From the NCBI RefSeq assembly GCF_001458115.1, contig NZ_CZRP01000011.1, positions 124,001-188,000 on the forward strand: a stretch of 64,000 nucleotides of DNA, read 5' to 3'. The translations under genes and the position numbers were made by a program. The notes under the pieces are model-generated. The model was not told the origin of the DNA and made no database searches. It saw only the letters and a list, made by a program, of their open reading frames with translations. Shown in pieces: positions 7,846-16,605 of the stretch (position 1 is the stretch's first letter; the number at the start of each line of letters is the position of its first letter). This DNA comes from Gracilibacillus massiliensis. Its GTDB lineage: Bacteria; Bacillota; Bacilli; Bacillales; Amphibacillaceae.

Positions 7846-8157
7846 ATGCCAGTAGAACACCCAACCCAATCCAATACGATTGTTGATGTATTAGATAAGA
7901 TATTGGACAAAGGCGTGGTGATAGCAGGGGATATTTCGGTAGGAATAGCTGATGTAGAATTGTTAACGATCAAAATAAGGTTAATTGTAGCCTCGGTAGA
8001 TAAGGCGAAGGAAATAGGTATGGATTGGTGGGAAACAGATCCTTATCTCAGTTCTAAAGCTAATGAAAACACGAAGGCATTAGAAGAGGAAAATAAAATG
8101 CTTCATGAACGATTAAATCAGTTGGAGAAAACGATGAAGACAACTACTAATAACTAA
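7846..8157 (+). CDS. gvpJ: Gas vesicle protein GvpJ
   Basis: A GvpA-superfamily minor protein, 103 residues from the second of two close ATG codons; the first (7840) is only 2 bp from the GGAGGT site, so the second is preferred. The core IVDVLDKILDKGVVIAGDIS and VGIADVELLTIKIRLIVASV is followed by an extra acidic, coiled tail (KALEEENKMLHERLNQLEKT) as usual for GvpJ. It probably works at the tips or in nucleation of vesicles. Confidence 0.93.
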   Translation: MPVEHPTQSNTIVDVLDKILDKGVVIAGDISVGIADVELLTIKIRLIVASVDKAKEIGMDWWETDPYLSSKANENTKALEEENKMLHERLNQLEKTMKTTTNN

Positions 8158-8173
8158 TTGAGGAGTGGTGATC

Positions 8174-8752
8174 ATGAGAGAAGAACAATCAGGGAACGAA
8201 AACAACAAAGCCCCTATCAGAAGAGCTGTCACGGGTGGAGTGGTAGGAGCGACAATTGGATACCTTGCAACACCTGAAAACAGCAAAAAACTTATTGCAC
8301 GTATCAATGACACGCAATGGAAAGAAAAAGGAAAGAATTTAGGGAAAGCAACAAAAGGAAAGGTATCAAATTTAAAAGAAGCAGGAAAACAAAAAACGCA
8401 GAATGTTTATCAGCGTGTAAAAGATTCTACGGTCTTTACAGATGAGAAAAATGATCAAGCAAATGCTGATGGTGAGGTAACCACTGAACTAGTAGATGAA
8501 GAAAGTTATTTAGAATTGAAGGAAGAAAATAGGGAATTGCAAGAAAGGTTGGAATATCTGGAGGAGAGATTAAATCAAATTTCCATAGCTAAAGAAAAAA
8601 ATACTTCCACTAAAAAACAAAGTAGTCAGCAATCTTCCAGTACTAAGAAGCCTAAAAGTAAAACAACGAATAAAACCAACAAAAAAACTGAATCGACTGA
8701 TACATCTGTTTCTAATAATGATGACACAAAATCTGAAGAGAAAGAGGAGTGA
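8174..8752 (+). CDS. gvpT: Gas vesicle protein GvpT (YtxH-like)
   Basis: A 192-residue protein. After a short polar start it has a glycine-rich hydrophobic segment (AVTGGVVGATIGYLATPENS) matching the same region of GvpP, then a basic helix, a coiled coil (LELKEENRELQERLEYLEER) and a low-complexity Ser/Lys/Thr tail of about 60 residues ending in an acidic patch. The start is the ATG preceded by GAGGAGTGGTGATC. GvpT belongs to the minimal set that made vesicles in E. coli, but its activity is unknown. Its YtxH-type segment suggests membrane or shell contact. Confidence 0.88.
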   Translation: MREEQSGNENNKAPIRRAVTGGVVGATIGYLATPENSKKLIARINDTQWKEKGKNLGKATKGKVSNLKEAGKQKTQNVYQRVKDSTVFTDEKNDQANADGEVTTELVDEESYLELKEENRELQERLEYLEERLNQISIAKEKNTSTKKQSSQQSSSTKKPKSKTTNKTNKKTESTDTSVSNNDDTKSEEKEE

Positions 8753-8757
8753 TATCA

Positions 8758-8949
8758 ATGAGTGCTGATACAATTCTTGGTTTTTTTGTACAAGCTACGA
8801 ATAAACATGATTTCAACCTGGATATTACGCTAAATCTCAATGGAGCACTTGTTTCGGGCACAACGATTTCAGCCCAGGAATACTTTGAAGAATTAAGTGA
8901 TGCCTTTGAAGATGGGAATGAAATATCAAAAAAATCAGTGAACAATTAG
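8758..8949 (+). CDS. gvpU: Gas vesicle protein GvpU, N-terminal part (frameshifted)
   Basis: The frame opens MSADTILGFFVQATNKHDFN and continues NGALVSGTTISAQEYFEELS, the start of GvpU. It stops after 63 residues because a run of seven A (8928-8934) is one base short for the conserved frame. Adding one A gives a protein of exactly 133 residues, a normal GvpU length. The ribosome binding site is AAGAGGAG overlapping the end of gvpT. GvpU is an accessory protein linked to vesicle clustering in recent work on the B. megaterium system. It could be a true null, a slippage-expressed gene or an assembly error. Confidence 0.85.
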   Translation: MSADTILGFFVQATNKHDFNLDITLNLNGALVSGTTISAQEYFEELSDAFEDGNEISKKSVNN

Positions 8950-9158
8950 CGCAGGCAAGTCAAGATGCTGAAACAAATACAAATGATTCAGCAAGCTTCA
9001 TTCATTTAAAAAATACAAAAGTGTATTGTGGTGACAGTAAATCAACCCCTTCTAAAGGTAATATACTCTGGAGAGGAAACTTAAATGAAATTGACGGCTT
9101 TTTTCTAGGAAAGATAGCGGAATCTAAATCAAGTTCAAATACAAGAAATGCTAAATAA
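8934..9158 (+). pseudogene. gvpU: Out-of-frame C-terminal part of GvpU
   Basis: This frame continues the GvpU sequence after the A7 run: ISEQLAQASQDAETNTNDSA, then FIHLKNTKVYCGD and ILWRGNLNEIDGFFLGKIAE, 74 residues to the stop. The segment 'ILWRGxLxxIDGFxLGxI' fits the conserved end of GvpU. There is no start codon or ribosome binding site of its own, so it can only be expressed if ribosome or polymerase slips at the A run. Confidence 0.8.
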
Positions 9159-9176
9159 TCTTGCACTAGTGCAAGT

Positions 9177-9220
9177 AAATAGATCTAATTAGAATTATTA
9201 ATCTAATTAGATCTATTTTT
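9177..9220 (+). terminator. Terminator of the gas vesicle operon
   Basis: A perfect 17-bp stem (AAATAGATCTAATTAGA with its complement at 9202-9218), 8-nt loop and T-rich end lies 18 bp after the gvpU frame. A small 14-bp palindrome (TTGCACTAGTGCAA at 9161-9174) sits just before it. Confidence 0.9.
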
Positions 9221-9349
9221 GGTTAGGATGTTTAATGCAGGTAATTTGCTATCCTTTTACATATCTTTTTATATTTTTCTGGCAGATATTAGATATTCAT
9301 GTATAGTAAGAGTAAGAAAAAATTAAGCAATTAGAAAGGAGCCTTTAAA

Positions 9350-10204
9350 ATGAGTAAAATTATTTTAACGACTGAAAGTGGAGCGGATTTACCAGAAGGT
9401 GTTACTGAGCAACAACTTGTACAAGTGGTTCCGATGCACGTGATTATGGATGGTAAAGATTATTTAGATGGTTCCTTACCGGTGGAAGAGATCTATGACT
9501 TTTACGACCGAACGAAAAAAATCCCTTCCACCACAGCAACTAACGTCCATGAGTATCAACATTTTTTTCAAAATATTCAAGCAAACAATCCAGGTTGCGT
9601 GATTGTTCATATCGGTTATACCTCAAAAGCATCATCTTCTTTCCAAAATGCCGTGATTGCTACCGAAGAGTTGGAGAATATATTTCTAATTGATGCCTTA
9701 AACGTCACTGGAGGATTAGCAGCTATTGTAATGTACGCTGTGAATATATTAGAAAAAGAACCTGGGATAGAACCAGAAAAGTTAGTTAAGAAAATCGAAT
9801 CCATCGTAACAAAATCAAGACTTGCCTTTGTTCCTGGTAGTTTAGAATTTTTGAAAGCGGGTGGAAGAGTCAGTAATATAGCTTATCTTGGCGGGGCTCT
9901 GTTAAAAATAAAACCATGCATTGAATTAAAAGATGGTAAGCTGGTTTCTACTAAAAAATATCGCGGTAAAATGAGTTTTGTTACTGAAAAACTGATCCAG
10001 GAGTATTTCAATCAATATCAACTTGATAAGGAACAGTTATATCTAATTTATTCGATTGGCTTAGATGAACAAATCAAGACGAAAATGACCGAAATTGCAA
10101 AAGAAAATGGATTTGAGAATATCACATGGATTCAAGCAGGTGCAATGATATCTACGCACGCTGGTCCAGGGGGATTTGGTGTTGCGGGAATTGAAAGAGA
10201 TTAG
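9350..10204 (+). CDS. DegV family fatty-acid-binding protein
   Basis: A 284-residue DegV protein of usual family size. It begins KIILTTESGADLP, has the family motifs VVPMHVIMDGKDYLDG, PSTTATNVHEYQHFF, and the C-terminal GPGGFGVAG. DegV/FakB proteins bind a fatty acid and present it to the kinase FakA so that exogenous fatty acids enter phospholipid synthesis; DegV paralogues without a known fatty acid are common. It is monocistronic with an AAAGGAG site 8 bp before the ATG. Confidence 0.9.
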   Translation: MSKIILTTESGADLPEGVTEQQLVQVVPMHVIMDGKDYLDGSLPVEEIYDFYDRTKKIPSTTATNVHEYQHFFQNIQANNPGCVIVHIGYTSKASSSFQNAVIATEELENIFLIDALNVTGGLAAIVMYAVNILEKEPGIEPEKLVKKIESIVTKSRLAFVPGSLEFLKAGGRVSNIAYLGGALLKIKPCIELKDGKLVSTKKYRGKMSFVTEKLIQEYFNQYQLDKEQLYLIYSIGLDEQIKTKMTEIAKENGFENITWIQAGAMISTHAGPGGFGVAGIERD

Positions 10205-10451
10205 AAAATGCAATTTTTTATAACAAAGACTATAGATAGCTTTTACTCCTTGATTATATGGGCGTGAAGGCTTTTTTTTTTTGATTTTAACTACGGTGTA
10301 AACGTTCGTAACATCCCCATATAAGGAATCGAGCTTTAGCAAAGAATCTAAGTAGGCGATAAAATCTCACTTTATGTAAAATGTAACCTTTTTGTAAGTA
10401 GACTCGTATAACTATCAATTCACCAAAATATCTTTGAAATGGAGCGAAAAT

Positions 10452-11909
10452 ATGAAAAATTTAATAAAAAAATTACAGCCATTCGTATCAGAAAGTAATG
10501 CAATTGAAATAGCAACTGATGAAGATGGTTCACAGATAGTAGACTCAGTGACCAAAGAGGAATATGGTGTAGTTTTACTAAATGATGAAGGACAATTTGA
10601 AGGTTATGAGTCCTATTCTTTCTATGATGAAGATGAAATGGAAGAAACTTTAAGTGATATACCTGTAAACACTAATGAAATAATGAGGCTATCACAACTT
10701 TTTGTTGATACTTTCATTGATCGAGAAGTACAGTTTAGTATGTTGAACGAATTTACGGATAATACTTATATGGTAATCTATGAGGAGCGCGATCCAAAGC
10801 TTAATATTGCTATTCCTCATACAGGATGCACTCTGCATTTTACAAGAAATGGGGAGTTAACTTCAGCTACGATTGGTCAAACAGATTTTGTCCTCGAGTA
10901 TCCAACCATTGAAATTTCTAAGGAAGAAGCAAAAGAGCGATTAAGATCAGCTGGCTATCTTCAACTCGCTATTGATCTACCTGATGAAGATGAGAAAAAT
11001 TACGGAGATGCGATGCTCGTTTACCGTACAAATGATGATTTAATGTCAGTCAGTGTGGATGGCAAGGTGGAGTCCTTATATGAATTTATGGATACGGAAA
11101 TTAAGCCTGTGCACCGTATTGCTGAGACAACACCGACAGAAACAATAGAAGAAATGTTACATGTACATGCTGGCTTAATGAAAAAGCTTGGGGAGGATGA
11201 CTCTGAAATATGGGTTGATCCGACGGTACCCATGGAAGAAGAAGCTATAATTTCTATTTATAATAATGAAAAGGGTCATTTTAGTTATTCTAATCTTCCG
11301 TACGAAAATAATGAGGAAGACGCTAAATTATCTCTAGGTCAATTGCAAGAGAGAGCCGAAAAGTTTTTGGAGTTAGTAGTTGGTAATGTTCATGAGAAGT
11401 ACGTAATAGAGGAGCCTTATGACCCAAGTGAGGATTTGACTGAATTCGATGAAGAATTGTTTGAAGAGGAGATCGAACAAGGAGAGTCAGAAGATTTTGA
11501 GGAGGAAGAATGGGAGGAGTTACCTGATCCTGAACCAACATCGATGTTTACATTTTACAAGGAATATCAGGGGATAAGATTAAATGGGTACGAGGCACAT
11601 GTTCATGTAGGAATTTACACAGGCACTATTCGTGAATGTTCTGTTACCAATTTGACAGAAAAACAACTATACAATCTTTCACAGTTAAACCTTTCCCCCA
11701 CTCTAACGATGGAAGAAGCTGAGCACCGTTTCTTTAGTGAAGTGGAGATGACATTATCTCGTTCTGTGAAAGATCTTGATGATGTCACATACTACACGCT
11801 TTCTTATCTTGTTGACTTTCCGAAAACGGGCGGTCATATTGAAAAAATAAACGCTCATACTGGGGAAGTTACTTATGTGGATACTGGGATCATAAAGGAA
11901 AATGACTAA
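10452..11909 (+). CDS. Hypothetical protein with YcdB/YcdC-like repeats
   Basis: A 485-residue acidic protein without signal peptide or membrane segment. I recognise no enzyme motif. Two halves look related: each has a TxEEAxxRxxS-type segment followed by 'YxLSYxVDFP' or 'YGDAMLVYR' strands (residues about 155-215 and 420-485), which resembles YcdB/YcdC (PepSY-like) repeat proteins of Bacillus. A strongly acidic stretch (EEELFEEEIEQGESEDFEEE type) lies around residues 330-370. The start used has GGAGCG 8 bp upstream; an in-frame ATG six codons earlier overlaps that site. A terminator-like hairpin follows. Function unknown. Confidence 0.7.
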   Translation: MKNLIKKLQPFVSESNAIEIATDEDGSQIVDSVTKEEYGVVLLNDEGQFEGYESYSFYDEDEMEETLSDIPVNTNEIMRLSQLFVDTFIDREVQFSMLNEFTDNTYMVIYEERDPKLNIAIPHTGCTLHFTRNGELTSATIGQTDFVLEYPTIEISKEEAKERLRSAGYLQLAIDLPDEDEKNYGDAMLVYRTNDDLMSVSVDGKVESLYEFMDTEIKPVHRIAETTPTETIEEMLHVHAGLMKKLGEDDSEIWVDPTVPMEEEAIISIYNNEKGHFSYSNLPYENNEEDAKLSLGQLQERAEKFLELVVGNVHEKYVIEEPYDPSEDLTEFDEELFEEEIEQGESEDFEEEEWEELPDPEPTSMFTFYKEYQGIRLNGYEAHVHVGIYTGTIRECSVTNLTEKQLYNLSQLNLSPTLTMEEAEHRFFSEVEMTLSRSVKDLDDVTYYTLSYLVDFPKTGGHIEKINAHTGEVTYVDTGIIKEND

Positions 11910-11917
11910 TAATGATA

Positions 11918-11953
11918 GAAAGCCAACTCTCAGTGGAGTTGGCTTTCGCTTTC
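11918..11953 (+). terminator. Terminator-like hairpin
   Basis: A perfect 12-bp stem (GAAAGCCAACTC / GAGTTGGCTTTC) with a 6-nt loop lies 9 bp after the stop codon. The T tract is weak. Confidence 0.7.
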
Positions 11954-11997
11954 ATAATCCTATCTCTACAGACGATTCCACATAAATTATAAAACAC

Positions 11998-12028
11998 TTG
12001 CACCTAACGTTACGTGAGGTGATATGCT
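11998..12028 (+). promoter_or_regulatory. MerR-type promoter with 19-bp spacer
   Basis: The -35 box TTGCAC (11998-12003) and -10 box TATGCT (12023-12028) are 19 bp apart, the overlong spacing typical of MerR-activated promoters. An interrupted palindrome, CACCTAACGT-T-ACGTGAGGTG at 12001-12021 with one mismatch, lies between them, where MerR dimers bind and twist the DNA. The regulator gene directly downstream makes autoregulation likely. Confidence 0.85.
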
Positions 12029-12060
12029 ATATTTAACCAATAGAGAGAGGAGTGAAATCT

Positions 12061-12867
12061 GTGGAGACAGAAAGCTTTACGGTAAGTGAATTCGCCTCAT
12101 ATACAGGAGTCTCGATACGCACCTTGCATTACTACGAGGAAAAGAATCTTATGCATCCGCATCGTGATAGAAAAACAGGCCACCGTATCTATAGAAGAAA
12201 AGACGCTATTCGACTGCATCAGATCACTATTCTAAAATCATTAGGCTTTCCATTAAGCGAAATCAAGCAATACATACAATCTGATAATATGGATTTAGGC
12301 TTTAGGGATACCTTGAAAATACAAGAAAAAAAGTTGAAAAAGGATAGGGAAAGAATTGACACCTCATTGGAGATCATTCATCGAACCGTCCATTTAATCG
12401 ATCAGGAAAAGGAAATAGACAGCACCTTTCTATTCAGTTTAATAGCTGGAATGCAAACAGAGAAACAGCAGAGGGAAATTTCCAAGTCGATTTTAAAGGA
12501 TGAGGCTTTAGCAAAGATATTCGATGTTACGCTCTCGGAAAAAATGCACTCGGAGCAAAAACTGTTGAATCTTTTCAAAGAAGTGAAGCGGTTGGCTGGT
12601 AAACCTAGTGACCATCCTGAAGTAATTAGGATGTTAGAGAAACTACAAACCTATCTATTTGAAACGCTTGAACTTCAGGATTATCAAGAATTAACACAAA
12701 TCTTTACTATCGATCTGGAAGAAGAGGAGAATCAAGAGAAAATTAATCAATTTTTAAAGGATTGGGATAAGCTGATGTATTTGCCATTAACAAAACAAGA
12801 AGAAGCATGGCTGGATCAGATAGTAGCAGAATTTTTCAATCAAGAAGAAAAAGGAGATAATTTATGA
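12061..12867 (+). CDS. MerR family transcriptional regulator of adjacent ABC exporter
   Basis: A 268-residue MerR protein. The winged helix is at residues 5-70: FTVSEFASYTGVSIRTLHYY, then GHRIYRRKDAIRLHQI and the 'LGFPLSEIKQYI' helix. A dimerisation helix follows and then a long all-helical effector region like the TipA/BmrR-type antibiotic-recognition domains. The GTG at 12061 is preferred because GAGAGGAG lies 10 bp before it; a GTG at 12052 is too close. The gene overlaps the ABC exporter start by 4 bp (ATGA), and a MerR-type promoter lies upstream, so drug-induced expression of the pair is the likely logic. Confidence 0.9.
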   Translation: METESFTVSEFASYTGVSIRTLHYYEEKNLMHPHRDRKTGHRIYRRKDAIRLHQITILKSLGFPLSEIKQYIQSDNMDLGFRDTLKIQEKKLKKDRERIDTSLEIIHRTVHLIDQEKEIDSTFLFSLIAGMQTEKQQREISKSILKDEALAKIFDVTLSEKMHSEQKLLNLFKEVKRLAGKPSDHPEVIRMLEKLQTYLFETLELQDYQELTQIFTIDLEEEENQEKINQFLKDWDKLMYLPLTKQEEAWLDQIVAEFFNQEEKGDNL

Positions 12868-14591
12868 ATAATCAATCAGTGAAAGCCTTTATGTCGCTTA
12901 TTTTTTCATTAAAGTTGCCAAAATTAATATTAATCCTCGGTCTGGCAGGTAGTGTTCTGACCACCTTAGTCGGTTTAACTATTCCATTACTGACAAGAGA
13001 ATTAGTTGACGGCTTTTCTATCGCATCCATTAGCCTTGGATTTATTGCCCTCATCGTGGGAGTTTTCGTGATCCATGCCTTAATTGATGGCTTTTCTGCA
13101 TATGCCCTTTCCTATGTAGGCCAAAAAGTGGTTGCGGGTTTACGAGAGGTGATCTGGTCGAAAATGATTCGGTTACCTGTTCGTTACTTTGACCAGCAGC
13201 CAAGTGGTGAGTCGGTTAGTCGTGTCATTAATGATACCGGGATTGTGAAAAATCTGGTTTCACAGCATTTCCCTCAATTCATTTCTGGTCTCATTTCGAT
13301 TTTGGGGGCAGTCATTATCTTGTTCATTATGGATTGGCGTATGACACTGATGATGCTGATTGCTGTGCCATTAACGGTGCTTGTAATGATGCCATTAGGT
13401 TCAAGAATGTCAAAAATATCCCGTAATCTGCAGGATCAGACAGCCAGTTTCCAAGGAGAAATCCAGCAGACAGTAAGTGAAATAAAATTAATGAAATCAT
13501 CGACAGCCGAGGATATAGAATTCCAAAAAGGAAATAAAGGCATCCGCACGCTACTGAAAACAGGCTTAAAGGAATCGAAAATATTCTCTGTCATTGCTCC
13601 TTTTATGTATATGGTCGTGATGCTGGTAATTGTGGTGATCATTGCCTATGGTGGGATTCGAGTAGAAGAAGAAACGATGTCGACAGGATCATTGGTGGCC
13701 TTTTTGCTTTATTTATTTCAAATTGTTTTTCCGATCACAAGTTTCGCCATGTTTTTTACTGAGCTTCAAAAGGCAAAAGGTGCTACAGGACGGATAATGG
13801 AAATACTTGATGAAGAAGTGGAAGAAAAGCAACAGGGAGCGGATCTTATGATTGAAGGTTTGCCTATCACCTTTGATAACGTAGATTTTTCCTATGATGA
13901 AGATGATTCCATTATAAAGAATATGTCTTTTTCGGTAGCTTCTGGAGAAATGATTGCTTTTGCAGGACCGAGTGGAGGAGGAAAAACTACAGTATTTGGC
14001 TTGATTGAAAGATATTATAATCCAACAAAAGGTCAAGTTTTGATTGGAGAAGAGTCTATTAATTCTTTATCATTACGAGCATGGCGTTCACAACTAGGTT
14101 ATGTGTCACAAGAAAGTTCGATGATGTCTGGTACGGTGCGTGAGAATCTGACCTATGGATTAACAAATGCTGATCATGTTTCTGAGGAAGAGCTTTGGTC
14201 TGTTGCTAGAATGGCATATGCCGAACAGTTCATTCAAGAGCTTCCAAAAGGATTGAATACAGAAGTTGGCGAACGAGGCACGAAGCTTTCAGGTGGACAA
14301 CGGCAGCGAATCAATATTGCTCGTGCCTTTCTGCGTAATCCTAAGTTGTTATTACTAGATGAAGCAACAGCCAGTCTTGACAGCCAATCCGAGCAAGTTG
14401 TCCAAAAAGCGCTGCATCGGTTAATGGAAGGAAGAACCACCTTCGTGATTGCCCACCGACTTGCAACAATCGTTCATGCTGATCAAATTATTTTTATTGA
14501 AAATGGTGAAATTACTGGAAAAGGGACACATCAGCAACTTTTAGAAACTCATGCATTATACAGATCTTTTGCTGAGCAGCAATTAACTTAA
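12864..14591 (+). CDS. Multidrug-type ABC exporter, fused permease and ATPase
   Basis: A 575-residue half-transporter. Residues 1-310 carry six membrane segments of the type-1 exporter fold (DQQPSGESVSRVINDTG coupling motif). The nucleotide-binding domain has Walker A GPSGGGKTT (about residue 370), Q-loop YVSQESSMMSGTVREN, signature LSGGQRQRINIARAF, Walker B LLLLDEATASLD and switch IAHRLATI. It resembles BmrA/LmrA homodimeric drug exporters. Its start overlaps the merR stop by 4 bp, which indicates coupled translation and a common trigger. Confidence 0.94.
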   Translation: MNNQSVKAFMSLIFSLKLPKLILILGLAGSVLTTLVGLTIPLLTRELVDGFSIASISLGFIALIVGVFVIHALIDGFSAYALSYVGQKVVAGLREVIWSKMIRLPVRYFDQQPSGESVSRVINDTGIVKNLVSQHFPQFISGLISILGAVIILFIMDWRMTLMMLIAVPLTVLVMMPLGSRMSKISRNLQDQTASFQGEIQQTVSEIKLMKSSTAEDIEFQKGNKGIRTLLKTGLKESKIFSVIAPFMYMVVMLVIVVIIAYGGIRVEEETMSTGSLVAFLLYLFQIVFPITSFAMFFTELQKAKGATGRIMEILDEEVEEKQQGADLMIEGLPITFDNVDFSYDEDDSIIKNMSFSVASGEMIAFAGPSGGGKTTVFGLIERYYNPTKGQVLIGEESINSLSLRAWRSQLGYVSQESSMMSGTVRENLTYGLTNADHVSEEELWSVARMAYAEQFIQELPKGLNTEVGERGTKLSGGQRQRINIARAFLRNPKLLLLDEATASLDSQSEQVVQKALHRLMEGRTTFVIAHRLATIVHADQIIFIENGEITGKGTHQQLLETHALYRSFAEQQLT

Positions 14592-14629
14592 GTTATCTCT
14601 TTCAGAAAAAGTATAGCTTGCAGTAAAAG

Positions 14630-15223
14630 TTGTGGTATAAATTATGTAAGTGGGAGGTTATCGATATACAAATAGAAATTATACATGATAACAACTTGGA
14701 AATAGATTGGTTTCACACAACAGGTCAATACGATAAATTTTTTGTAACAGTGGATGAGGATGACTACACAAAGGCAACTAGTGAGCTAATGCAAAAACTG
14801 GCTGTTAAACTGCTCTCGTTTCCTTTTTATCTTCATTTTGAAGGTTACGATGACACCATACTTGAAACACTTAAGCAAGGAAAATGTTTCTCGATTAAAT
14901 ATAGAGATTCAAAAAGAAGAATACTGACTTACTCCGATGGAAAAAATTATCTCGCTGAAGTTCCCGGCTATACGGTGAAAATAAAAGATGAGTTGCAGTT
15001 AGACGCAGTATTTTGTGATTGGTTTGACTTAGCATGTGCGAATAACATGTGGGTGATAACGAAGAATTCTAGTATAAGTTATATTAAAAAGTATGCCTTC
15101 TTCACAGATCCGTTAATATTATTTACAAATCATGATGCATATGGTTTTACTCTGTTAAGTCAAAGTAAAAATCTCCAAACCGTTAAACAAGTTTTCGATT
15201 TTGTTAGAAGTGTGGAAAAGTAA
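14630..15223 (+). CDS. Hypothetical protein, start uncertain
   Basis: A 197-residue soluble protein of unknown function with no recognised motif; it contains two tryptophan-rich cores and segments such as YDKFFVTVDEDDYTKATSEL and AVFCDWFDLACANNMWVITK. The listed start is a TTG without a good ribosome binding site. A strong site, GGGAGG at 14652-14657, lies inside the frame, but the next codons are ATC GAT ATA, and no ATG, GTG or TTG follows at proper distance. Either a non-canonical ATA/ATC start is used or the first codon is mutated. It may share transcription with the next gene. Confidence 0.5.
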   Translation: MWYKLCKWEVIDIQIEIIHDNNLEIDWFHTTGQYDKFFVTVDEDDYTKATSELMQKLAVKLLSFPFYLHFEGYDDTILETLKQGKCFSIKYRDSKRRILTYSDGKNYLAEVPGYTVKIKDELQLDAVFCDWFDLACANNMWVITKNSSISYIKKYAFFTDPLILFTNHDAYGFTLLSQSKNLQTVKQVFDFVRSVEK

Positions 15224-15271
15224 TGAATTGGAAGGGTTCTCTGTAAGTCTGCAGGAGATTAAAATAATAGG

Positions 15272-15901
15272 ATGTGGATGATGAGATATATTACTGCTTT
15301 TTTTATTAGTTTAGTAGCATTTTTTGTATTGGGATATTTTAATCTGAATAATATTTTTACGATAGTTTTCGTGGTTCTACTAATCTTAGTCATTCTTTTA
15401 GCTCCAATGCTTTATACAACACTTTGGCAAACAGATGTTGATAAATTAGAACGATTTTTGTTGAAAAATAAAAAAGACCCTAACTTTTACATTATATATG
15501 CTTTAGCAAATAAGTTGGATGACAAAGTAGAAGATTTAACAGAAACACTTTTGCATAAGTATAAACAAGGCTCACGCCATGCGTCATATCGAGTCGTACG
15601 AGCTTTGTATTTTGAAAATTTGCAGGAAGCAAAAGAACATGTTACACATATTAACCATTCTGAATATAGCTTGTACTATCAATCTTCTATCCTGATGGAG
15701 GAAGGTGATTTAGATAAGGCAGAAGCTTTAGCGGAACAAATAAAGACAAGGTGGAAGAAGTATGCCTTGTTAGCAGAACTTGAGCGAAAACGAGATAATA
15801 TAGAAAGCGCTAAAAACCATGCACTTCAAGCAAGAACAAGTTCAAGAGGACTGCAAAGGTATGTATTGCATAAGACGTATGAGCGGGATTTTGGTTTGTA
15901 A
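15272..15901 (+). CDS. Membrane-anchored hypothetical protein with TPR-like region
   Basis: A 209-residue protein. Two closely spaced hydrophobic segments (ITAFFISLVAFFVLGYF and IFTIVFVVLLILVILLAPML) are followed by a soluble helical region of about 150 residues with TPR-like helices (LYYQSSILMEEGDLDKAEAL, LLAELERKRDNIESAKNHAL). Three close ATG codons (15272, 15281, 15284) make the start ambiguous. Function is not known; tetratricopeptide-type helices suggest protein contacts at the membrane. Confidence 0.65.
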   Translation: MWMMRYITAFFISLVAFFVLGYFNLNNIFTIVFVVLLILVILLAPMLYTTLWQTDVDKLERFLLKNKKDPNFYIIYALANKLDDKVEDLTETLLHKYKQGSRHASYRVVRALYFENLQEAKEHVTHINHSEYSLYYQSSILMEEGDLDKAEALAEQIKTRWKKYALLAELERKRDNIESAKNHALQARTSSRGLQRYVLHKTYERDFGL

Positions 15902-15929
15902 ACATGGTTCACTAGTTAGATAAAAGAAA

Positions 15930-15974
15930 AAACGTGCTACTATTGACATTTCATCAACAGTAGCACTATTTTTT
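15930..15974. terminator. Bidirectional terminator
   Basis: The stem GTGCTACT / AGTAGCAC (15934-15941 and 15959-15966) has A runs on the left and T runs on the right, so it can end both the rightward gene and the leftward stress protein gene. Confidence 0.8.
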
Positions 15975-15975
15975 G

Positions 15976-16404
15976 TTAATCTGTAAAATTGACTGTCTCT
16001 GGTGTATCTAGGTTATCATCATTCAATAGCTTGATTTCGGTTGGTGTAATTTTTAACACTGTCAATCTTGGATCTTCTTTAGACTCAAAGAAACTTTTAT
16101 CCTGTATATTCCATAACCAATCAATTGTTTCCTGATCTTCTACGATTTCTGCTTTTCCGGTAATTTCCACATAACTTCGATTCTTCGTTTCTTCATAACC
16201 TAATAAAATATACACATGGGGATTACTTTCTATCTCTTCAACTTTGAAAGAGTCCTTGCTTGTCTTTGTGTATAAAACCTCTTCCTTATTATAAAAGATC
16301 ATATAGCGGCTGTGTGGCAGATTATCATATGCTGTAGATAGTACACCAACCTTAGACACATCTAAAATCTTTTTGATCTCATCTATAGCTTTTACCTTAT
16401 TCAT
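15976..16404 (-). CDS. Pyridoxamine 5'-phosphate oxidase-like protein (general stress protein 26 type)
   Basis: A 142-residue protein with the split-barrel flavin-binding fold: GVLSTAYDNLPHSRYMIFYN near the N-terminus, LYTKTSKDSFKVEEIESNPH, YVEITGKAEIVEDQETIDWL and VLKITPTEIKLLN. These match the general stress protein 26 (YdaG-like) group of PNPOx-like proteins, which bind flavin or F420; true pyridoxamine oxidase activity is unlikely. The ATG at 16404 follows AGAGAGGTGATATA; upstream in-frame codons lack a site. Convergent with the preceding gene. Confidence 0.85.
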   Translation of the reverse strand: MNKVKAIDEIKKILDVSKVGVLSTAYDNLPHSRYMIFYNKEEVLYTKTSKDSFKVEEIESNPHVYILLGYEETKNRSYVEITGKAEIVEDQETIDWLWNIQDKSFFESKEDPRLTVLKITPTEIKLLNDDNLDTPETVNFTD

Positions 16405-16605
16405 TATATCACCTCTCTTTACCATCTTCCCTGTGAAAAGGCCACTGAAACATGGGGAAGGTCTGTCAATACACTACATTATCATGCAACAATACAATAA
16501 ATAATATTCAAGCATGATTGAGGCGATAATGCTAAACTATATAGTAAATACAAATAATAAAAACAAACTTCATATTGCTTTAATTAAAAAAAGAGGAGGC
16601 GCACA

